From positions 1-36,171 of IMG/VR virus record IMGVR_UViG_3300044971_001528: DNA of 36,171 nt; one strand, written 5' to 3'. The translations under genes were made by a program, and so were the position numbers. The notes beneath the pieces were generated by a model. It did no database searches and had not been told where the DNA came from. It saw only the letters and a program-made list of their open reading frames with translations. Positions 8,531 to 15,174 of this stretch are shown here, one piece after another; within the stretch, counting starts at the first letter, position 1; the number at the start of each line of letters is the position of its first letter. The stretch comes from a virus.

Positions 8531-9112
8531 ATGGAATACAAACAATCAGACAACGTGAGCCTCTTAATTGAGGCTCTTATCAACTTTCAAAAAGATTTAC
8601 ATGAGATAAGCCTAAAAAAAGACAGGAAAAACGACCATTTAAAGAACGCCTATCTCACTTTGGACAATATTCTTAACAATATCCGACCTTTACTTAGTAA
8701 AAACGGTTTAGTTATCGTACAAAGTCTTACAGGCGCTTATTTAACTACGGTTTTATATCATGTTTCAGGGCAATATTTACGAACTGAGATGCCATTTAGC
8801 GCAATGAATGGAAGTCGCGGAACGAATGATCTTCAAAATTTGGGCGGTGGTTTGACTTATGCGAAACGCTATCAAATTTGTGCGATGCTTTCAATCAGCG
8901 CGGACAACGACGACGATGCACAAACCTCTGGCCACATAACAAACGAATTACTTCGGCCGACAAAAAAGAAGGTACAAACGATTGAGGAATGCAACAAGTT
9001 AATTGAGTGGTTAAAAAAGAATCCGGATAAGCGCGAAACATTATTAAATCACTACGAAATAAGCAAAACACACCTTGAATTTATCGATAATACAATAAAA
9101 GATGAGAATTAA
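8531..9112 (+). CDS. erf: ERF-family single-strand annealing protein
   Basis: 193 residues. The pattern is that of the Erf superfamily: an N-terminal helical segment, LDNILNNIRPLLSKNGLVIV, a strand pair (YLTTVLYHVSGQYLRTEMPF), then NLGGGLTYAKRYQICAMLSI, which is the family's conserved GS-x-x-TYAKRY-type helix. Such proteins anneal complementary single strands and help circularise or recombine phage DNA. An SSB-like protein (21004) and RuvC-like nuclease (18194) elsewhere would complete a recombination set. The C-terminal 50 residues (PTKKKVQTIEECNKLIEW) form a small tail domain common in this family. Confidence 0.87.
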   Translation: MEYKQSDNVSLLIEALINFQKDLHEISLKKDRKNDHLKNAYLTLDNILNNIRPLLSKNGLVIVQSLTGAYLTTVLYHVSGQYLRTEMPFSAMNGSRGTNDLQNLGGGLTYAKRYQICAMLSISADNDDDAQTSGHITNELLRPTKKKVQTIEECNKLIEWLKKNPDKRETLLNHYEISKTHLEFIDNTIKDEN

Positions 9113-9542
9113 CATAAGAATAAGCGCAACAAGTAGAGACTTTATATTCAGGATTGCCACGCCCGTAAGTGTGGCAACCCCTAATCTAATCGTAAGTGAT
9201 GCAAAAGGAAATAATATCTTAGTACAGGTAACCTTAAAACAACAACTTAATCAATATTTAGAACGGTTATCAAAGGATTTTAAATGTAACAAGTCCGAAA
9301 CGCTAACGGCGATAATTGAAACCTTTGCAACCTCCGGAATAAAGATTGATGAACTGTTACAGGTTACTTATTTCGCTAAGGAATTTAATCCTCCTGGCTC
9401 ACTAAAATTGAAGCAGAGTTCTATTTGTGCGGCTTTGTTAATGTATCTATCAAAATTAAATTTAAACGCCTCAGAATGGCAGATTTTAAAAGATACGGCC
9501 GAAGAACTCAGAGGACAAAAACGAAAATATAACAGGAAATGA
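9102..9542 (+). CDS. Hypothetical protein, possible DNA-associated
   Basis: 146 residues, basic at the C-terminus (GQKRKYNRK). It overlaps the ERF gene by 11 bases and the next gene by four. The middle (QQLNQYLERLSKDFKCNKSETLTAIIETFA) looks helical and resembles a ribbon-helix-helix-type arrangement, but I cannot confirm that. The exact start is uncertain, since the first 30 residues are atypical and span a DNA inverted repeat at 9154-9177. Operon position next to a recombinase suggests a DNA-metabolism accessory. Confidence 0.5.
   Translation: MRINIRISATSRDFIFRIATPVSVATPNLIVSDAKGNNILVQVTLKQQLNQYLERLSKDFKCNKSETLTAIIETFATSGIKIDELLQVTYFAKEFNPPGSLKLKQSSICAALLMYLSKLNLNASEWQILKDTAEELRGQKRKYNRK
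9154..9177 (+). repeat. Inverted repeat inside coding sequence
   Basis: TTGCCAC (9154-9160) and GTGGCAA (9171-9177) are perfectly complementary around a 10-nt loop. No U-tract follows, so it is not a terminator. It could be a protein site or an mRNA hairpin affecting the start region of the 9102 gene, or chance. Confidence 0.4.
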
Positions 9543-10159
9543 AAACAATATTTATGATTTTGAGCGGTTGTTTTCTTTATTGCACCGCTTATTTAGAATT
9601 TAACCCTAAAATTGACAAAAAATGTCAAGTTATTAAGCCACAAAAAACGGTTTTTAAGACAGTTTTACAAGATAGTGCGGTAAATACTACCAACGTGACA
9701 CAAAACGCGCTAAAAACGGACAATAAAAGCAAATTTGAGGCATATATCGAAAGGTTTACAAAGGTTGCGCTAATCGAACAGGACAAATTTGGCATTCCGG
9801 CATCCATTACTCTGGCACAGGGTATAATTGAAAGCGCAGCCGGACAAAGTAAGATGGCGATTAAAGATAATAATCACTTCGGTATTAAATGTTATTCAAA
9901 ATGTATCGGTTGCCGGTGTGCTAATTACGCGGATGACGACATTTATGATATGTTTAGAATCTTTGATACAGCGTGGGAATCTTACCGGGAACATTCTAAA
10001 ATTTTGCTCAATGACCGTTACAAAAGTTGTTTTAAATCTAAAGATTACAAGCACTGGGCTAAGGAATTACAGCGCTGCGGATATGCAACCTCGAAACGTT
10101 ACGAAAAGAATTTAATCAGTATTATTGAAACTTATAAACTTTATAAATTAGACAAATGA
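9539..10159 (+). CDS. Secreted N-acetylglucosaminidase, probable lipoprotein
   Basis: 206 residues. The N-terminus (MKTIFMILSGCFLYC) has a short hydrophobic stretch ending in LSGC, a lipobox candidate with Cys11. After a linker, residues about 65-205 form a glucosaminidase (lysozyme-subfamily) domain: GIPASITLAQGIIESAAGQS with probable catalytic Glu98, then NNHFGIKC, the YREHSKIL helix and the C-terminal CGYATSKRYEKNLISII. It would cut the glycan backbone of peptidoglycan. An early-region, membrane-anchored version is odd for an endolysin; superinfection or wall-remodelling roles are possible. Overlaps both neighbours by four bases. Confidence 0.8.
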   Translation: MKTIFMILSGCFLYCTAYLEFNPKIDKKCQVIKPQKTVFKTVLQDSAVNTTNVTQNALKTDNKSKFEAYIERFTKVALIEQDKFGIPASITLAQGIIESAAGQSKMAIKDNNHFGIKCYSKCIGCRCANYADDDIYDMFRIFDTAWESYREHSKILLNDRYKSCFKSKDYKHWAKELQRCGYATSKRYEKNLISIIETYKLYKLDK

Positions 10160-10773
10160 AATTAGGAAAATTTGATTGTTCAACAGGTTTAATAAATATC
10201 CTATATCATGACCAATTAAAAAATATTTCTGTTAGAACTTCAACTATAAAAGATATTCTTTTAATTGATAAACTACAAAAAGAAAATTCATATGCAGTTG
10301 GTTTTATACAAAAAACAATCTGGGATAAATATGTTTTTGGTGGTGAAAGAAATTTTGTTGTATTTATTTGCGAGGCTAATAATGATGCAGTTGGATATGT
10401 TTTAATTACACCCGGAAAAGGCGCTTATAAATATGCAAAGATTCAGCAAATAGCAGTAAGAAATGATGCAAGACGATTGTATTATGGAACTGCATTATTA
10501 GATGTTTGTAGACAATTTTGTGAACAATTTCATAGAGTTGGATTTACTTTAAGATGTAGACAAGATTTAGAAAGTAATAATTTTTGGAAATCATTAGGCT
10601 TTGAAAATTATGCAGTTTGGGAAAAAGGTAAAATAAATCATGTAGGTTTTAAAGCAAGCGATGATATAAATTTGTGGAAAATAGATTTAAATAAAAATAT
10701 AATAACTTTATTTGATGATATAGACCATTCTGATGTTAAATTATATGATAATTCACTTTGGGAAAAAATTTAA
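10156..10773 (+). CDS. GNAT-type N-acetyltransferase
   Basis: 205 residues. The core shows the GNAT order: an N-terminal strand/helix (ISVRTSTIKDILLIDKLQKE), strand FVVFICEANNDAVGYVLI, then the acetyl-CoA-binding region IQQIAVRNDARRLYYGTALL (a variant of the Q/R-x-x-G-x-A motif), and the C-terminal NNFWKSLGFENYAVWEKGK typical of the fold. The substrate is unknown. The last 40 residues extend beyond the usual domain. By eye this gene is more AT-rich than its neighbours and uses AT-ending codons almost throughout, consistent with later acquisition. It overlaps the glucosaminidase by four bases. Confidence 0.78.
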   Translation: MKLGKFDCSTGLINILYHDQLKNISVRTSTIKDILLIDKLQKENSYAVGFIQKTIWDKYVFGGERNFVVFICEANNDAVGYVLITPGKGAYKYAKIQQIAVRNDARRLYYGTALLDVCRQFCEQFHRVGFTLRCRQDLESNNFWKSLGFENYAVWEKGKINHVGFKASDDINLWKIDLNKNIITLFDDIDHSDVKLYDNSLWEKI

Positions 10774-10782
10774 ATTAGACAA

Positions 10783-10965
10783 ATGAAAAATTTAATCTAT
10801 CTTTTGTTAGTTGTTTTCTGTATGAGTTGCGCTCCGGTGCCAATCATGAAGACAAAGAGTTACGGATCTAACTGCGAGACCACTCAGTGCGGAGGCATGA
10901 CAAAAAGTAAAACGAGATGCAAAAATAAGACTACTAATTGTAGTGGGAGATGTTATCAGCATTAG
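10783..10965 (+). CDS. Small Cys-rich lipoprotein
   Basis: 60 residues. MKNLIYLLLVVFCMSC is a lipoprotein signal with probable lipidated Cys16. The mature part has six further Cys (ETTQCGGMTKSKTRCKNK, NCSGRCYQH), spaced like small zinc- or disulfide-bound phage proteins that end in C-x(n)-C-x-x-H. Small lipoproteins expressed early by phages often block receptors or DNA entry of later phages; this role is inference. Followed at once by a palindrome and the tRNA-like gene. Confidence 0.68.
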   Translation: MKNLIYLLLVVFCMSCAPVPIMKTKSYGSNCETTQCGGMTKSKTRCKNKTTNCSGRCYQH

Positions 10966-10980
10966 GGACAAATTGTCCCC
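10965..10980 (+). repeat. Palindrome GGGACAAATTGTCCC
   Basis: A 15-bp palindrome with one central base (10965-10979) begins at the last base of the lipoprotein stop codon and ends five bases before the tRNA-like gene. It could fold as a hairpin marking the tRNA 5' processing region or serve as a protein site. No U-tract follows. Confidence 0.5.
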
Positions 10981-10984
10981 ATGT

Positions 10985-11088
10985 AACCCTGTGGCGTAAG
11001 TGGGAATGAATACCACAATTGGCAACGCATCAGAGTGATAGCATCACTTAAAATCTGATAGATACAGGTTCGAATCCTGTCAGGGTTA
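10985..11088 (+). tRNA. tRNA-like gene with two hairpin insertions (apparent anticodon UAA)
   Basis: Acceptor AACCCTG (10985-10991) pairs with CAGGGTT (11081-11087); discriminator A, CCA not encoded. T arm ACAGG-TTCGAAT-CCTGT is perfect. D stem GCGT (10994-10997)/ACGC (11025-11028) encloses a 27-nt loop that keeps TTGG but contains an extra hairpin, GTGG...CCAC (11000-11016). Anticodon stem TCAGA (11030-11034)/TCTGA (11054-11058) encloses 19 nt rather than 7; GTGAT-AGC-ATCAC (11035-11047) can form a hairpin, leaving (C)TTAAAA. Removing the insertions gives a canonical cloverleaf with loop CTTAAAA, anticodon UAA (Leu), but the variable loop is short, unlike normal tRNA-Leu. Function is uncertain: degraded tRNA, decoy, or unusual active tRNA. 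Confidence 0.7.
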
Positions 11089-11113
11089 TTTTTAAACATT
11101 TAAAAATTAAATT

Positions 11114-11338
11114 ATGACGGCAGTAGAAATATTTTTTAATGATTTAGTTAATCTTGGATTTATTGAATATAAAGATGATTCTTTAGTTCAAAACATTTTT
11201 AATGCAGCCTTAGAACTTGAAAAGAAACAGATAATAGATGCTCACGGCTTGATTGCTAAACTTCAAGAAGATGGAAGTCACAAACTAATTTCGGGAGAAA
11301 CCTATTACGATGAAACCTACAAAAACAAAACAAAATGA
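11114..11338 (+). CDS. Small MTAVE-family phage protein, copy 1
   Basis: 74 residues. The opening MTAVE followed by a hydrophobic helix, an ALELEKKQIIDAH helix and a Tyr-rich end (GETYYDETY) is a pattern I have seen in many Bacteroidota phages and prophages; no function is known to me. The following gene starts with the same motif and is a diverged paralogue. It overlaps that gene by four bases. Confidence 0.68.
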   Translation: MTAVEIFFNDLVNLGFIEYKDDSLVQNIFNAALELEKKQIIDAHGLIAKLQEDGSHKLISGETYYDETYKNKTK

Positions 11339-11580
11339 CGGCAGTAGAATTTATAATTAAAGAATTATCAAAATCAAAATACTTTCAAAGGATATTGAAT
11401 GAAATCAATGAAAATTCAACAATTGAAAGAGATGTTTTGAAGGAAGCCAAACAATTAGAAAAGTCAAACATGATAAATTTTTTTAGTTACGGTTGCATGA
11501 CTCAAAGTAACAATCTTACATCAGAGGAGATTTTAGAACAATTTAGAAACTATTACGATAAACAATTTAACAATGCCTGA
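11335..11580 (+). CDS. Small MTAVE-family phage protein, copy 2
   Basis: 81 residues, paralogous to the previous gene: both begin MTAVE, both contain an A-x-x-LEK helix (LKEAKQLEKSNMI here) and end with an aromatic Tyr-Tyr segment (FRNYYDKQF). Tandem duplication followed by divergence is the simplest origin. Function unknown. Overlaps the next gene by eight bases. Confidence 0.68.
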   Translation: MTAVEFIIKELSKSKYFQRILNEINENSTIERDVLKEAKQLEKSNMINFFSYGCMTQSNNLTSEEILEQFRNYYDKQFNNA

Positions 11581-11770
11581 CCTCACACTTTGCACAAATT
11601 CAGACTGCCAGTTTACCGATTTTTGTTTTCGGTACAAGGCAAAACCGAGCGAACATGTACAAAGTTATTGCAGGTTTGAACCACAACATGACCATTGCGA
11701 ATTTTTTATACAGGTTATAGACGAACCTAAACAAACAGATTATTTAACTAAAGCATCAGAATTATTATGA
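11573..11770 (+). CDS. Small Cys-rich protein, possible zinc binding
   Basis: 65 residues with Cys at 7, 12, 18, 33 and 42 and several His (LTLCTNSDCQFTDFCFR, SYCRFEPQHDHCEFF). The spacing suggests a metal-binding knot, though no named family is recognised. No signal peptide. It is embedded in a chain of overlapping small genes, so it is very likely translated. Confidence 0.6.
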   Translation: MPDLTLCTNSDCQFTDFCFRYKAKPSEHVQSYCRFEPQHDHCEFFIQVIDEPKQTDYLTKASELL

Positions 11771-12003
11771 CACCGAAAGAAAAAAAAGAACAGTTAATTG
11801 CAGAGTATAAAAATATCTTGCAAAATGAAGACACCGAGTGCGGAAATGAGATTCTTTGCACGCTTATCGCGATACGTTGCGCTCAGTTGACAGTCAGGCA
11901 CGTTCTGGCATCTAATCCTCATAGTAACCCATTTAACACACAACAACAAACAACCTTTGACTGGTGGTTTGAAGTGTATAACGAACTAAATAAAGATTTA
12001 TGA
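11767..12003 (+). CDS. Small hypothetical helical protein
   Basis: 78 residues, predicted mostly helical (KEKKEQLIAEYKNIL, LCTLIAIRCAQLTVRHVLA) with a C-terminal FDWWFEVYNEL segment. Similar small proteins occur beside MazG-like genes in Bacteroidota phages, in my recollection, but no function is known. Overlaps both neighbours by four bases. Confidence 0.6.
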   Translation: MTPKEKKEQLIAEYKNILQNEDTECGNEILCTLIAIRCAQLTVRHVLASNPHSNPFNTQQQTTFDWWFEVYNELNKDL

Positions 12004-12284
12004 AACAAAACATTATCAACTGGGCGAAGGAACGCAACCTTATCACGAAGGACAACCAGAACAAACAATTTTTAAAGTTGATCGAGGAGACCGGCGAACT
12101 CGCTTCAGCTATGGCAAAGAATGATATTATCAAAATCATTGATAGCATAGGCGATATTCAGGTTGTTTTGATTATTTTGGCCAAACAGTACGACCTTGAT
12201 GTCGACCATTGTTTGGAGGCAGCGTGGCATGAGATTAAAGACCGAAAAGGTAAAACAGTAAACGGAATATTTATTAAAGAATAA
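12000..12284 (+). CDS. MazG-like nucleotide pyrophosphohydrolase
   Basis: 94 residues. FLKLIEETGELASAMAK gives the E-E-x-x-E metal-binding motif (Glu29, Glu30, Glu33) and DSIGDIQVVLI the second acidic motif (Asp48, Asp52). These are the catalytic features of all-alpha NTP pyrophosphatases of the MazG/dUTPase superfamily, which hydrolyse (d)NTPs; phage versions may clean nucleotide pools or lower alarmone levels. The C-terminus (AAWHEIKDRKGKTVNG) is typical of the family. Last gene of the P1 operon before promoter P2. Confidence 0.83.
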   Translation: MKQNIINWAKERNLITKDNQNKQFLKLIEETGELASAMAKNDIIKIIDSIGDIQVVLIILAKQYDLDVDHCLEAAWHEIKDRKGKTVNGIFIKE

Positions 12285-12307
12285 AAGTTAAAAAAAAACT
12301 TTAAATA

Positions 12308-12345
12308 TTCTTTTTTATTAAAAGTTATTGTAATTTTGTAACAAC
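12308..12345 (+). promoter_or_regulatory. Promoter P2 with operator
   Basis: TAATTTTG (12331-12338) is a TAnnTTTG -7 box. It is flanked by GTTATTG (12324-12330) and TAACAAC (12339-12345), the same operator layout as P1 with a degenerate left arm. The -33 position (12308-12311, TTCT) is a poor match. Probably drives the helicase-methyltransferase; its degeneracy may mean weaker control. Confidence 0.65.
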
Positions 12346-12378
12346 AAATCAAATTTATAACATCTAATTATTATTTTT

Positions 12379-14568
12379 ATGACAGAGTACTTAGAATTTT
12401 TAAAGAAAAAACAAAAAACTCAGGAATTATCTGGTTTTGATGTTAATGAAAATCAATTGAACACTAATTTGTTTAATTTCCAAAAACACATTGTAAAAAA
12501 AGCGTTAAAAGTTGGTAAATATGCAATATTTGCTGATTGTGGATTAGGTAAAACTTTAATGCAACTTGAATGGGCAAATCAAGTTTCTAAATTTACTCAA
12601 AAGCCTGTTTTAATATTAGCGCCTTTGGCAGTTTCAGGGCAAACAATTAAAGAGGGTTCTAAATTTGGAATTGAAGTTGTTAAATATACTGGATTAAATA
12701 ATCCAATTCAAATTAGCAATTATGAACAACTTGAAAATATAAACTGTGAATTATTTTCAGGAATAGTTTTAGATGAAAGTAGTATTTTAAAAAATTTTAC
12801 TGGCGTTTATAAACGTTTAATAATAGATAAATTTTATAATACTAATTATAAATTAGCCTGTACTGCCACTCCTGCGCCTAATGATCTTAATGAAATAGGG
12901 AATCACTCAGAATTTTTAAGCGTAATGGATGCAAATGACATGAGAATGAGATGGTTTGTAAGAGATGAAGGAATGAACAATTATAGATTAAAAGGTCATG
13001 CTGAAAGTGATTTTTATTCATGGATAGCATCTTGGGCAAGTGTTTTGAGAAGTCCTAATGATATAGGTTTTAAAGCTAATGGTTATGATTTACCGTCTTT
13101 GAATTACTTTGAAAAAATGATTGAAACTAATAAAAAAGATAACGGTAAATTATTCAATGATACTTCAGTAAATGCAACTGAATTTAATAAAGAATTAAGG
13201 CTAACTTTAATACCAAGATTAGAATCAGTAGCTGAAATAGTTAATAAATCAACTGAAAATTTTATTATTTGGGTTAATCAAAATGAAGAAGAGGAAAAAC
13301 TATTGTCTTTGATTCCAGATGCAAAAGCGGTTAGAGGTAGTGAAAATCCTGATGCAAAAGAAAAAAAGTTAATAGGTTTTGGGAATAATGAATTTAGAGT
13401 TTTAATCACAAAAAAGAAAATAGCTCAATTTGGTTTAAATTACCAAAATTGCAGGAATCAAATATTTGCAGCTTTAGATTTTAGCTTTGAAGGTTTATAT
13501 CAAGCAATTAGAAGGAGTTATAGGTTTGGCCAAAAGAATGAAGTTAATATTTATCTGATTACAACAGATACAATGACAAATGTAATTGAAACAATAAATT
13601 ATAAACAATCACAATTTAATAGAATGATGGAAGAGATAACAAAACAAGTCAATGCAAAAGAATATAGTTTAGCTTTTGATTATAATAGAACTGAAGTTAA
13701 AACAGATAGATATCATATTATAAATGGAGATAGTTGCGATTTAATTAAAGAGGTCCCGGATAACTCAATTGATTTATCAGTTTTTAGTCCTCCATTCAGT
13801 ACTTTGTTTACTTATTCTGATAATATTAGAGATATGGGTAATTGCGTTTCAGATGAAGAGTTTTTTGAGCAGCAAGATTATTTATTAAAAGAGTTATATA
13901 GAATCATTAAACCCGGACGGTTAGTTTGTGTTCACACAAAAGACCTTGCAAGATATAAAAACAGTTCAGGTTTTAGTGGTATGTGGGATTTTACTGGAGA
14001 ATATCATAGGGCAATGGAAAAAGCAGGATTTAAATATCATTCAAAAGTTACTATTTGGATTGATCCAGTACTTGAGATGCAACGTACAAAAACACAAAGA
14101 TTACTTTATAAACAAGTAACTTCTGATTCAAGTTATACAGGAATAGGAATGCCAGAATATATTACTATATTTAGAAAGTGGGAAGGAGATGAAAAGGAAT
14201 GGACACCTATTACAAATAAGACAAAAGAAAATTTTGATCTTAACACTTGGCAAAAGTGGGCAAGTCCAGTATGGTCAGATATTAAACGTACTAATGTGTT
14301 AAATAACTATCAAGGCGCTAAGGGAGAAAAAGATGAAAAGCATATTTGCCCACTTCAATTGGATATTATTGAACGCTGCATAGCTTTATGGAGCAATAAA
14401 GGCGAAACTATATTTACTCCATTTTTAGGAATAGGTAGTGAAGTTTATCAGGCTTTAAAGATGGAACGTAAAGGAATAGGTTTTGAATTAAAAGAGTCTT
14501 ATTTTGAGATGGCTAAAAAGAACCTTAAAGATATTTTGATGCAGAAAAACCAAACATCTTTATTTTAA
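12379..14568 (+). CDS. SNF2-type helicase fused to DNA methyltransferase
   Basis: 729 residues. Residues about 25-430 are a superfamily 2 helicase: DCGLGKT (53-59, Walker A), LDESS (131-135, motif II with Ser-Ser in place of the usual Ala-His), TATPAPNDL (162-170, motif III) and RRSYRFGQ (378-385, motif VI, as in SNF2 ATPases). Residues about 445-729 are a beta-class-order methyltransferase: SPPF (470-473, motif IV, the form usual in N4-cytosine enzymes), HICPLQ, then FTPFLGIGS (679-687, motif I) and GIGFEL. The pairing suggests DNA translocation coupled to modification, protecting phage DNA or altering replication. No nuclease domain is visible, so this is not a complete restriction enzyme. 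By eye more AT-rich than flanking genes; likely acquired. Confidence 0.87.
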   Translation: MTEYLEFLKKKQKTQELSGFDVNENQLNTNLFNFQKHIVKKALKVGKYAIFADCGLGKTLMQLEWANQVSKFTQKPVLILAPLAVSGQTIKEGSKFGIEVVKYTGLNNPIQISNYEQLENINCELFSGIVLDESSILKNFTGVYKRLIIDKFYNTNYKLACTATPAPNDLNEIGNHSEFLSVMDANDMRMRWFVRDEGMNNYRLKGHAESDFYSWIASWASVLRSPNDIGFKANGYDLPSLNYFEKMIETNKKDNGKLFNDTSVNATEFNKELRLTLIPRLESVAEIVNKSTENFIIWVNQNEEEEKLLSLIPDAKAVRGSENPDAKEKKLIGFGNNEFRVLITKKKIAQFGLNYQNCRNQIFAALDFSFEGLYQAIRRSYRFGQKNEVNIYLITTDTMTNVIETINYKQSQFNRMMEEITKQVNAKEYSLAFDYNRTEVKTDRYHIINGDSCDLIKEVPDNSIDLSVFSPPFSTLFTYSDNIRDMGNCVSDEEFFEQQDYLLKELYRIIKPGRLVCVHTKDLARYKNSSGFSGMWDFTGEYHRAMEKAGFKYHSKVTIWIDPVLEMQRTKTQRLLYKQVTSDSSYTGIGMPEYITIFRKWEGDEKEWTPITNKTKENFDLNTWQKWASPVWSDIKRTNVLNNYQGAKGEKDEKHICPLQLDIIERCIALWSNKGETIFTPFLGIGSEVYQALKMERKGIGFELKESYFEMAKKNLKDILMQKNQTSLF

Positions 14569-14759
14569 TGAAAGTAATTTACAATGTCAGCAAAACCAAT
14601 TATAGCATCGTTGCGAAGTTGTATGGAAGCGTTACTATCGACAAGGTTGTTTATATTTACCTACACCAACACGATGCTTTAATCCGGCGCGACTTATACT
14701 CGGCTTATAAAAATTCAAAAAGTTTTGAAGATTTTTTGTTGTTAGTTGCTGATAAATAG
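14568..14759 (+). CDS. Small hypothetical protein
   Basis: 63 residues (KTNYSIVAKLYGSVTIDKVV, then FEDFLLLVADK). It shares one base with the stop codon of the helicase-methyltransferase (TAATG), so it is translationally coupled to it and may be a partner. Base composition is less AT-rich than the upstream gene. No family recognised. Confidence 0.6.
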   Translation: MKVIYNVSKTNYSIVAKLYGSVTIDKVVYIYLHQHDALIRRDLYSAYKNSKSFEDFLLLVADK

Positions 14760-14778
14760 AATATTATTACTATATTTG
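14746..14778 (+). promoter_or_regulatory. Promoter of the structured RNA
   Basis: TTG (14746-14748), a 22-nt spacer and TATATTTG (14771-14778) fit the Bacteroidota promoter with a slightly long spacer. Transcription would start near 14784, at the 5' side of the structured RNA. It lacks the operator arms of P1-P4, so it should be regulated differently. Confidence 0.6.
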
Positions 14779-14783
14779 TGCAT

Positions 14784-14911
14784 GGAATAATTTTCACGAT
14801 TTGTTTTTAGTGTAGTGGCTAAAGGTAAATCGAATAAATACTAACATAAACATTTTACCCGTATCAATTCAAAGGAGCCCACTACCTCCGGCGAATTGTT
14901 ATGGGTTTTTT
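14784..14911 (+). ncRNA. Structured RNA with complementary (kissing) hairpin loops
   Basis: No ORF fits here. Hairpin 1: 14797-14810 pairs with 14819-14832 over 14 uninterrupted base pairs (three G-U) and an 8-nt loop TGTAGTGG (14811-14818). Hairpin 2: 14857-14870 pairs with 14893-14906 with one mismatch, then an inner stem GGAG/CTCC (14874-14877/14886-14889) and an 8-nt loop CCCACTAC (14878-14885). The loop bases GTAGTGG (14812-14818) and CCACTAC (14879-14885) are perfectly complementary over 7 bp. Hairpin 2 ends in six T and is a terminator. It has its own promoter upstream and an ORF beginning 14 nt after the T-run, so it is either a phage small RNA of about 128 nt or a leader that attenuates the replication operon. 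It matches no family I can identify. Confidence 0.72.
14857..14911 (+). terminator. Terminator formed by hairpin 2 of the structured RNA
   Basis: ACCCGTA...CAATTC (14857-14870) pairs with GAATTG...ATGGGT (14893-14906), followed by TTTTTT (14906-14911). The unusually large apical part with its own stem-loop suggests it is more than a terminator. It stands directly before the gene at 14926. Confidence 0.8.
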
Positions 14912-14925
14912 AATTTTATAGAGTT

Positions 14926-15171
14926 ATGGAATTAAAGTATGGAATTTTTAGGATTGCAGAAATTGGTAAAGGTTACTATAATCATTCAGTTGATAAATTA
15001 GAATTTTTAGAAAATAGACAACTTTGGAATAACGAAATTGATGCAATTGATTTTATACCTGACGAACCTGGTAAATATGTGGTTTTACCTATTTTTATAA
15101 GAGAAAAAAAAAAGGTAGATAATTTTGATGAAACTTTAGACAAGTTTATAAATGCTTTAAAAAAAATATAG
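14926..15171 (+). CDS. Small hypothetical protein downstream of the structured RNA
   Basis: 81 residues (MELKYGIFRIAEIGKGYYNH at the start, a PDEPGKYVVLPIFI strand region, charged C-terminal helix). First gene after the RNA's terminator, so its translation needs either read-through or another promoter. Three bases separate it from the replication initiator gene. Function unknown; if the RNA is a cis-regulator, this is its first target. Confidence 0.62.
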   Translation: MELKYGIFRIAEIGKGYYNHSVDKLEFLENRQLWNNEIDAIDFIPDEPGKYVVLPIFIREKKKVDNFDETLDKFINALKKI

Positions 15172-15174
15172 ATT

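Noticed and set aside
9828-10115. 95-residue + strand ORF inside the glucosaminidase gene
   Set aside because: Fully contained in a recognisable enzyme domain in another frame.
13928-14119. 63-residue ORF inside the helicase-methyltransferase gene
   Set aside because: Out-of-frame shadow between the SPPF motif and motif I of the methyltransferase.
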